The position numbers were made by a program, and so were the translations under genes. Below the pieces are notes generated by a model. That model saw only the letters and a program-made list of their open reading frames with translations, was not told the DNA's origin and searched no databases. A stretch of 64,000 bases of DNA from Bradyrhizobium sp. CCGB12 (GTDB taxonomy: Bacteria > Pseudomonadota > Alphaproteobacteria > Rhizobiales > Xanthobacteraceae): positions 5,394,001 through 5,458,000 of the forward strand of contig NZ_JANADO010000001.1 of NCBI RefSeq assembly GCF_024199845.1, written 5' to 3'. Positions 58,452-64,000 of this stretch are shown piece by piece (position 1 is the stretch's first letter; every line of letters starts with the position of its first letter).

Positions 58452-59588
58452 TCATGGAGGCTGACATGCTGCCTCCTCGACAAGAGCATCGAGCATAGCA
58501 CGCACATCCTCCTCGGCGACGTTGAGCGTCAGTGAGATGCGAAGACGAGCTGTGCCTGCCGGCACGGTTGGTGGACGGATTCCGCGGACGTCGAAGCCGC
58601 GGGCCTGCAGCGCAGAGGCAATCCGCATTGCTCGTGCATTATCGCCGACGACAAATGGCACAATCTGCGAGCGCGAAAGATTTCGCCAGCCACGGATTTC
58701 CATCTGCCGATGCGTGAACGCGACAAGCCTCGCCAGGCGCTGCTGTCGCTCGGGCTCCTGCTGCAGGATTAGCACTGCTTCCCGCACGGCGAGGGCCATC
58801 AAGGGTGATGGGGCGGTCGCGAAGATGAAGGGGCGGCAGCGATTGACCATGAAATCACGCAGCACCGCTGCCGTAGTGACAAGAGCGCCGGCGGCACCGA
58901 GTGCCTTGCCGCACGTATGAACCACCAGAAGATTCTCGCGCCCCTCATAAGGGGCGGTAAGCCCCCGCCCCTGCTCGCCGTAGACGCCTGTGGCATGCGC
59001 CTCGTCCACGATGAGAAATGCATCGTAGCGATCAGCGATCCCGACCAAGTCTTCGAGCGGCGCGAAATCGCCATCCATACTGTAAAGACTTTCGACCACG
59101 ATCCAGACGCGGCCGACTCCGCCCTTGGCCCGCCAGTCACAAATTGTGTTTTCGACAGACTGGGGCTCATTATGGGCGCTCACTCGAAACTCGGCCCGAC
59201 TGGCACGCGCACCTTCGTGAACGCTTGCGTGCACCAAAGAATCCAAGACGAGCAAGTCGCCTCGCTGCGGCAGCGTTGTCAGGATAGCGAAGTTTGCGAC
59301 ATAACCGCCGCCAAAGAAGAGTGCCGCATCTGCCTTAAAGAATCTGGCAGCTTCTGCCTCGAGATGTTCATGCTCTTCACAGTTGCCGTGCAAAAGCCGC
59401 GACCCGCCGGCTCCGATCGGCGTGCCAGCCTCGAGCCCAGCCAAGAGAGCCTTTTTCATCCGCGGCGCGCTTGCGAGGGCGAGGTAATCGTTCGAAGCAA
59501 AATCGACGCCTGCGCGCGGTTTGAGGCCACGCAGCCGGCCGGCTTCTTTCAGGTCATGCAACGCGGTGACATAAGCATGAAGCGTCAT
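58452..59588 (-). CDS. bioF: 8-amino-7-oxononanoate synthase
   Basis: 378 residues, standard length. Alpha-oxoamine synthase family: GVDFASNDYLALASAPRMKK, GAGGSRLLHGNCEEHEHLEA, FFGGGYVANFAILTTLPQRG, LIVDEAHATGVYGEQGRGLT, and PLP Lys in VHTCGKALGAAGALVTT. The usual SFSKALG motif thus reads HTCGKALG, as in many alphaproteobacterial BioF proteins. It joins pimeloyl thioester and alanine to KAPA, the first committed step. It lies 92 bases after panD in the operon. Confidence 0.96.
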   Translation of the reverse strand: MTLHAYVTALHDLKEAGRLRGLKPRAGVDFASNDYLALASAPRMKKALLAGLEAGTPIGAGGSRLLHGNCEEHEHLEAEAARFFKADAALFFGGGYVANFAILTTLPQRGDLLVLDSLVHASVHEGARASRAEFRVSAHNEPQSVENTICDWRAKGGVGRVWIVVESLYSMDGDFAPLEDLVGIADRYDAFLIVDEAHATGVYGEQGRGLTAPYEGRENLLVVHTCGKALGAAGALVTTAAVLRDFMVNRCRPFIFATAPSPLMALAVREAVLILQQEPERQQRLARLVAFTHRQMEIRGWRNLSRSQIVPFVVGDNARAMRIASALQARGFDVRGIRPPTVPAGTARLRISLTLNVAEEDVRAMLDALVEEAACQPP

Positions 59589-59680
59589 GAGGAGGATTGG
59601 ACCTATCGCTCACCATGGCAAGCCCAAGACGTGCCAAGCGATGTTGAGGGTTACGGGAACGAACTTGAGGGTGGTCGATT

Positions 59681-60034
59681 TCAGCCCGGCAAAATGCGAT
59701 TTTCTCGGTCCACCAGCACAATGCGCGGCTTGAACGTTTTTGCTTCGACCTCGTCGAATGAGGCATATGCAACAACGATAACTTTATCGCCAGGCAATGC
59801 GAGCCGCGCCGCCGAGCCGCTCAAGCTTATGATGCCAGAGCCTCGGGGCGCCTCGACGACATCGGTTGCGAAACGCGCTCCGGTTTCGATGTTGTAGATC
59901 TCCACGCGTTCATTGACGAAAAATCCTGCAGCGTCCAGCAGTGCACGATCGATTGAGACTGAGCCTTCATAGTGCAAATCGGCCTCAGTCACCGAGGCGC
60001 GATGAATTTTGCCCTTCATCAAGGTAATCTGCAT
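59681..60034 (-). CDS. panD: Aspartate 1-decarboxylase precursor
   Basis: 117 residues. The self-cleavage site is intact: [10 protein letters not shown] with Gly24-Ser25, which produces the pyruvoyl group. Other family features: [60 protein letters not shown]. It decarboxylates aspartate to beta-alanine for PanC. Unusually it is in the biotin operon, 52 bases after bioB and before bioF, rather than with panBC. Co-transcription would link pantothenate and biotin supply to BioR. Confidence 0.97.
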   Translation of the reverse strand: MQITLMKGKIHRASVTEADLHYEGSVSIDRALLDAAGFFVNERVEIYNIETGARFATDVVEAPRGSGIISLSGSAARLALPGDKVIVVAYASFDEVEAKTFKPRIVLVDRENRILPG

Positions 60035-60086
60035 TTGTTACCTAACACTGCAGTTTGCGAAGAATAAACCGGCTTCCCTGTCTCAC

Positions 60087-61078
60087 TCAGGCAAGCGCAG
60101 AAGTGACGCCCAGCCGACTCAACAAGTTCGCATCGCGGTCACGCTGCGGATTCTTTGTAGTCAGTAACACATCGCCGATGAAGATCGAATTCGCACCGGC
60201 CAAAAAGCAAAGCGCCTGCAGCTCATCAGTCATGTACTGCCGTCCCGCGGATAGCCGCACCACGCTCCTCGGCATCATGATCCGGGCCGTGGCCACCAGG
60301 CGCACCATCGCATCGAATCGGGACGCTCCGCAGTCTCATTCACCGGCACGCCCCGAACTTCGTTCCACACATTGATCGGCACGCTCTCCGGATGCGCCGC
60401 AAAGTTGGCGAGCAGAACAAGCATCGCAAGGCGGTCCTCGACGTCCTCGCCCATGCCCAGAATGCCGCCGCAGCATACCTTGATGCCCGCATCGCGCACC
60501 TGCGCGAGTGTGTCGATGCGGTCCTGCAAGGTGCGGGTGGTGATGATCTTGCCGTAGAACTCCGGCGAGGTATCGACGTTATGATTGTAGAAATCGAGCC
60601 CTGCTTCAGCGAGCCGTATAGCCTGGTTCGGCGTCAGCATGCCGAGCGTGACGCAAGTTTCCATGCCAAGCTCCTTGACCGCGCTGACCATGTCGCAGAC
60701 CCGATCGAGATCGCGTCCCTTAGGGCTGCGCCAGGCTGCGGCCATGCAGAATCGGGTCGCCCCGGCGTCCTTGGCGCGCTGCGCTGTGGCGATGACCTCG
60801 GCGCGATCGATGAGGCGCGTGGCTTTCAGCCCGGTGTCGTAATGCGCGCTCTGCGAGCAATAGCCACAATCTTCAGGACAACCGCCGGTCTTGATGCTGA
60901 GCAGGCTTGCGGTTTCAATGTGGTTTGGATCGAAGTTGGCGCGATGAACGCCCTGCGCCTGAAACATCAGATCGGCAAAAGGCAGGCTGTAGAGCGCCGC
61001 GGCATCGGCGCGCTTCCAATCACTGCGAACCGGCGCGCTGTTGCCGCTCCCGCTCTCTTCTTTCAAGACATCCACCAT
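60087..61078 (-). pseudogene. bioB: Biotin synthase, one-base deletion near the C-terminus
   Basis: From ATG 61078 the protein is a normal BioB up to ERPDS: radical-SAM CxxxCxxC in [60 protein letters not shown]. At about 60310-60313 one base is missing (ATGCGATGG for ATCGCGATGG), so the frame ends early after 267 residues. The true C-terminus ([54 protein letters not shown]) is intact in the next frame to 60087. The truncated form lacks the VRLSAGR Arg that ligates the [2Fe-2S] cluster in E. coli BioB (Arg260), so it should be inactive. A sequencing error is the main alternative. Confidence 0.93.
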
Positions 61079-61094
61079 AAGCTTGCTCGCAAAA

Positions 61095-61123
61095 TCATAG
61101 ATAGTCCGTAAAATTATCTATGA
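61095..61123. promoter_or_regulatory. Two BioR boxes upstream of bioB
   Basis: TCATAGATAG (61095-61104) and TTATCTATGA (61114-61123) match the alphaproteobacterial BioR operator TTATCTATAA (or its complement) at 8 and 9 of 10 positions. They lie 17 and 36 bases before the bioB start codon, where a repressor would block the promoter. Confidence 0.75.
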
Positions 61124-61177
61124 CTATTGTTCTGGATTGATGCTAACTGAGGTCGCCCACGAGCGCACTGGTTTTTC

Positions 61178-61187
61178 CGATAGATAA
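61178..61187. promoter_or_regulatory. BioR box at the bioR start
   Basis: CGATAGATAA matches the complement TTATAGATAA at 8 of 10 positions and is embedded in the perfect palindrome ATAGAT-A-ATCTAT (61180-61192), which overlaps the bioR start codon. It suggests autoregulation. Confidence 0.65.
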
Positions 61188-61190
61188 TCT

Positions 61191-61838
61191 ATGATGACTG
61201 ATGGCGAGAACTTGACGACAGCTGGCCGCATTGCCGAGTCGATCGGCGAACGCATTATCACCGGCGCCCTGCAGCCGGACGCCCCACTCCGCCAGGATCA
61301 TGTCGCGCGAGAATTCCATTCAAGTCACGTTCCGGTGCGCGAGGCATTTCGGCAGCTCGAGGCTCGACATCTTGTCGTTGCCGCGCCTCGTCGTGGCGTT
61401 CGAGTTGCTCCGCTCGATATCAATTCGGTGAAGGAGATCGCCGAGATGCGTGCCGCGCTAGAGGTGGTCGCGTTACGTAATGCTGCTCCAAGGCTCACAT
61501 CGGCCCATTTGGCACGGATCGAGCTCGCTTTGATTGAAGGAGACAATGCCGAGACGCTCCAGGATTTTGAAACGGCCAACCGCGCCTTTCACCACGCATT
61601 GGTGGCGCCCTGTGCGATGCCGCGACTGCTGGCGAGCCTTGGCGGCCTGCAGCTTGCAAATTCTAGGCTGGTGTTCGCGATGGCGCGCAGCGCTGGCTGG
61701 CGACCTCGGCCCAATCAGGATCACCGCCTGATTCTGCAATCACTGCGCGCGCGCAACGTCGATCAAGCCTGCAACCTGCTCACGCGCCACATTCAGACGA
61801 TCGAGCGCCTTGCCTGCCTACGTCCCGACAAAGGATGA
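61191..61838 (+). CDS. bioR: GntR-family biotin regulator BioR
   Basis: 215 residues from ATG 61191 (ATG at 61194 is also possible). N-terminal winged HTH ~10-75 (AESIGERIITGALQPDAPLR, VPVREAFRQLEARHLVVAAP), C-terminal FCD effector domain ~85-205 (ALEVVALRNAAPRLTSAHLA). BioR is the alphaproteobacterial repressor of bioBFDAZ, usually placed next to the operon as here, with BioR boxes in between. It would sense biotin status and regulate bioB-panD-bioF-bioD-bioA. Divergent from bioB with 112 bases between. Confidence 0.88.
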   Translation: MMTDGENLTTAGRIAESIGERIITGALQPDAPLRQDHVAREFHSSHVPVREAFRQLEARHLVVAAPRRGVRVAPLDINSVKEIAEMRAALEVVALRNAAPRLTSAHLARIELALIEGDNAETLQDFETANRAFHHALVAPCAMPRLLASLGGLQLANSRLVFAMARSAGWRPRPNQDHRLILQSLRARNVDQACNLLTRHIQTIERLACLRPDKG

Positions 61839-61923
61839 CCGTTGGTACGTAGCGCTCCGCATTGCGGCGGGCTGCGTTTCAAGATAGTCAGGCGCTTCAA
61901 CTTCGATATTCGTACGGTCAATC

Positions 61924-62244
61924 ATGATTCGTCACATCGTCTTCTTCACTGCCAAGGACAAGGCCCACATTGAACAAATGATCGACGGCCTGTCGGTTCT
62001 CACGGCGATTCCGCATGCACGCCGGCTGGAGGTCTCCCGCAACCGCAAGACCGACCAGCTCGGCAACGACGTCGACGTTGTCGTCTATGGCGAGTTCGAC
62101 AGCGAGGCGGAACTCACAGCCTACAAGGAGCACGCTCTCTACCAGGAATCGATCAGGCGTGTGCGACCGCTGCGAGAACTGCGGTTCGCGGCCGACTACG
62201 ATGTGTCGGCTGAGCGGTTCATCTCCGGGTCAGAAACCGGCTAG
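61924..62244 (+). CDS. Dabb (stress-responsive A/B barrel) domain protein
   Basis: 106 residues: MIRHIVFFTAKDKAHIEQMI, DGLSVLTAIPHARRLEVSRN, DVDVVVYGEFDSEAELTAYK, EHALYQESIRRVRPLRELRF. The pattern MIxHIVxF...YxxHPxYQxxxxxVxP is the dimeric alpha+beta barrel (Dabb) family; the usual HP reads HA here. Members include plant SP1-like stress proteins and small oxidoreductase-like enzymes; function is not known for this one. Same direction as bioR and pabB but with gaps of 85 and 129 bases. Confidence 0.88.
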   Translation: MIRHIVFFTAKDKAHIEQMIDGLSVLTAIPHARRLEVSRNRKTDQLGNDVDVVVYGEFDSEAELTAYKEHALYQESIRRVRPLRELRFAADYDVSAERFISGSETG

Positions 62245-62373
62245 TTACCCAGCGCTCCGGGCGTATTAGCCTGACAAACCATCTCAAGAGTCCGGGTCTA
62301 GAAAAAACATCGCTTCTGCTAGGGTAAGATCCCTAAGTCTTTGCACTCTAACCGGCCGGAGAGCGACAGCCAG

Positions 62374-63768
62374 ATGCAGGTCCGTGAGCTGCCATGGATC
62401 GATCCTGTCACGGCGATGCTCCGTCTCGCGCATCGACCTCACCTCACGTTTCTCGACAGCGCCGCAAGGCATGAGTCGCTGGGACGCTATTCATATCTGG
62501 CTTGCGACCCCTTCAGCACCTATATGGTCATGGACGGACAGGCGAGTTGGGACGGAAGAGCGATAAAGGGCGATCCATGGGAAATGCTCCGCGCCCTTCT
62601 CGCGAAGTATCCCCAGGAGCATCGCCCTGGTCTTCCGCCCTTCCAGTGCGGCGCGGCTGGCTTCCTTGCCTATGATCTGAACCGGACGTTGGAGCGATTG
62701 CCAGCGCCGGCATTTCCCGGTCAGCGCTTGCCCCAATCCATCCTGCATTTTTATGACGTGATCCTCGCCCATGATCATCGTGACGACAGATGCTGGATCG
62801 TTTCTACGGGATGGCCGGAGCAGGATCCCGTATCCCGTAGGGCCCGTGCCGGCCGTCGCGCCGATGAGTTTGCCGCACATCTTGCCGGGCCAGGGCGGCT
62901 GTGGAACGGCTTTCCCGGTACGTTGGGAGAATGGCGCTCGAACTTTAGCCGAGAGGGGTACATTGCGGCAGTACAGCGCGTCATCGACTTGATCTTTGCT
63001 GGAGACATCTTCCAAGCCAACGTTGCGCAGCGCTTCAGTGCCCGGCTGCCGACCTCATTCGATCCGCTGGGCTTCTACTGCCGGCTGCGGTCATTGAACC
63101 CCGCCCCCTTTGCGGCCCTCCTTCGTTACGGCAAGCTGGCTATTGCATCGAGCTCGCCAGAGCGATTCCTGAAGCTTGACGGACGACAAGTTGAAACGCG
63201 CCCCATCAAGGGCACGATGGCTCGCTCCGCTGACCCCGGGGAGGACCGGCGCCGTGCTGAAATCCTTGTTGCGTCTGAGAAGGATCGCGCTGAGAACACC
63301 ATGATCGTCGACCTTCTGCGTAATGATCTGTCTCGCGTGTGCACTGCGCATTCGGTGGAGGTCCCAACGCTCTGCCAACTCGAATCCTATGCCTCGGTGC
63401 ACCACCTCGTGTCGGCCGTCTCGGGTGAACTTGCAGCAGACCAAGACGCCGTTAGCCTGTTGCGCGCTTGCTTTCCCGGCGGCTCCATTACCGGGGCACC
63501 GAAGGTGCGAGCAATGGAAATTATCTCGGAAATTGAGCGTGTGGCGCGCGAGGTCTATTGCGGGGCGATCGGCTTTATCGGCTTTGACGGTCATATGGAC
63601 ACGAACATCGCGATCCGCACCGTCACGATCAGCGACGACTTGGCCGTGTTTTATGCGGGTGGCGGTGTGACGGCGATGTCGAACCCAGAGGCAGAATACG
63701 AGGAGACACTCGCCAAGGCACAGCGAATATTTGATGCATTCCGGGCCGAAACATCCGGTTCGCCATGA
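62374..63768 (+). CDS. pabB: Aminodeoxychorismate synthase component I
   Basis: 464 residues from ATG 62374 (the frame extends back to a TTG at 62341), with GGAGAG upstream. N-terminal Trp/effector-like domain (FLDSAARHESLGRYSYLACD), C-terminal chorismate-binding domain: VDLIFAGDIFQANVAQRFSA, PSPERFLKL variant SSSPERFLKLDGR, ETRPIKGTMARSADPGEDRR, KDRAENTMIVDLLRNDLSRV, FPGGSITGAPKVRAMEIISE, GAIGFIGFDGHMDTNIAIRT. The Lys in PIKGT marks PabB rather than TrpE (PIAGT). It forms 4-amino-4-deoxychorismate with PabA for folate synthesis. It overlaps pabA by four bases (ATGA). Confidence 0.93.
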   Translation: MQVRELPWIDPVTAMLRLAHRPHLTFLDSAARHESLGRYSYLACDPFSTYMVMDGQASWDGRAIKGDPWEMLRALLAKYPQEHRPGLPPFQCGAAGFLAYDLNRTLERLPAPAFPGQRLPQSILHFYDVILAHDHRDDRCWIVSTGWPEQDPVSRRARAGRRADEFAAHLAGPGRLWNGFPGTLGEWRSNFSREGYIAAVQRVIDLIFAGDIFQANVAQRFSARLPTSFDPLGFYCRLRSLNPAPFAALLRYGKLAIASSSPERFLKLDGRQVETRPIKGTMARSADPGEDRRRAEILVASEKDRAENTMIVDLLRNDLSRVCTAHSVEVPTLCQLESYASVHHLVSAVSGELAADQDAVSLLRACFPGGSITGAPKVRAMEIISEIERVAREVYCGAIGFIGFDGHMDTNIAIRTVTISDDLAVFYAGGGVTAMSNPEAEYEETLAKAQRIFDAFRAETSGSP

Positions 63769-64000
63769 TTGCGATCATCGACAATTACGATTCCTTCGTC
63801 TTCAACATCGCCCGGCATTTCAAGGCGCTTGGAGAACCAACCGAGGTCGTTCGCAACGATGTGGTCAGCATCGGTGATCTTGTTGCGCTCAAGCCGCGGG
63901 CAATCGTCATCTCCCCCGGTCCCTGTACGCCAAGTGAGGCCGGAATATCTACCGCCGTCATACGCGAGCTTACGGGGCACGTCCCAATTCTCGGCATCTG
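63765..64000 (+). CDS. pabA: Aminodeoxychorismate/anthranilate synthase glutaminase, truncated by window end
   Basis: First ~78 residues of a PabA/TrpG-type class I glutamine amidotransferase: MIAIIDNYDSFVFNIARHFK, PRAIVISPGPCTPSEAGIS, VPILGI, where the catalytic Cys motif GxCxGxQ would follow just past the window end. It starts inside the pabB stop (ATGA), so the two subunits are translationally coupled. It supplies ammonia from glutamine to PabB. PabA versus TrpG cannot be told from this part; pairing with pabB decides the name. Confidence 0.9.
   Translation, partial: MIAIIDNYDSFVFNIARHFKALGEPTEVVRNDVVSIGDLVALKPRAIVISPGPCTPSEAGISTAVIRELTGHVPILGI

Noticed and set aside
58917..59897. 326-codon plus-strand open frame opposite bioF/panD
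   Set aside because: Antisense shadow of two clear genes; no ribosome-binding site or domain.
60392..61111. 239-codon plus-strand open frame opposite bioB
   Set aside because: It mirrors the biased codons of bioB on the other strand, has no family motif, and bioB is certain.
1..64000. tRNA, rRNA and CRISPR array
   Set aside because: No cloverleaf with T-loop GGTTCGAATC-type sequence, no rRNA segments and no regularly spaced repeats were seen by eye; a covariance-model scan would settle it.

Overview
The window looks like part of a Bradyrhizobium (soybean-type) symbiosis island. The reasons are the relatives its genes recall: rhizobial integrase and excisionase types, a NodV/NwsA-like PAS kinase, a hisC-like plus luciferase-like pair resembling y4wE-y4wF, a VirK protein, and an alphaproteobacterial bioB operon beside bioR with BioR boxes. 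The accessory character shows in low coding density, many insertion-sequence relics and numerous genes broken by one-base indels. No nif or nod structural genes, rRNA, tRNA or CRISPR array were seen. The species assignment is inference.

Layout. 0-10 kb: HEPN fragment, frameshifted integrase with overlapping excisionase, frameshifted csbD, a CBS-domain gene under a FixK-type box, and a large PAS histidine kinase flanked by two decayed IS256-type transposases. 10-26 kb: cspA, a three-gene biotin-dependent acyl-CoA carboxylase operon, extra trpD-trpC, an acyl-CoA ligase, and the y4wE/y4wF-like pair. Three near-identical promoter elements of MerR type (19-bp spacer) lie upstream of these three blocks. 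26-31 kb: MFS exporter, degenerate chorismate-binding gene, frameshifted enoyl-CoA hydratase. 31-38 kb: hipBA toxin-antitoxin with dyads in its promoter, fragments of a nuclease and of a hybrid kinase, an HU/IHF protein and an HsdR-N protein. 38.6-41.2 kb: divergent lysR-mmsA with a palindrome between and a terminator after mmsA.

41.6-52 kb is mostly debris: a PIN toxin relic, serine recombinase relic, ParB tail and frameshifted small genes. It also holds a membrane protein/Gly-rich protein gene pair, a small membrane protein behind a canonical sigma-54 promoter, virK, and an XRE-cupin regulator. 52.7-64 kb is vitamin metabolism: panB-panC, then bioB-panD-bioF-orf89-bioD-bioA (bioB is broken by one missing base) divergent from bioR, then a Dabb protein, and pabB-pabA, the last cut by the window end.

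Working together: the bio operon could supply biotin for the carboxylase operon. trpDC, the aminotransferase and the flavin monooxygenase could form a tryptophan-to-indoleacetate branch. panB, panC and panD complete the pantothenate-specific steps apart from ketopantoate reductase. These couplings are inferred from family knowledge and context, not demonstrated by the sequence.
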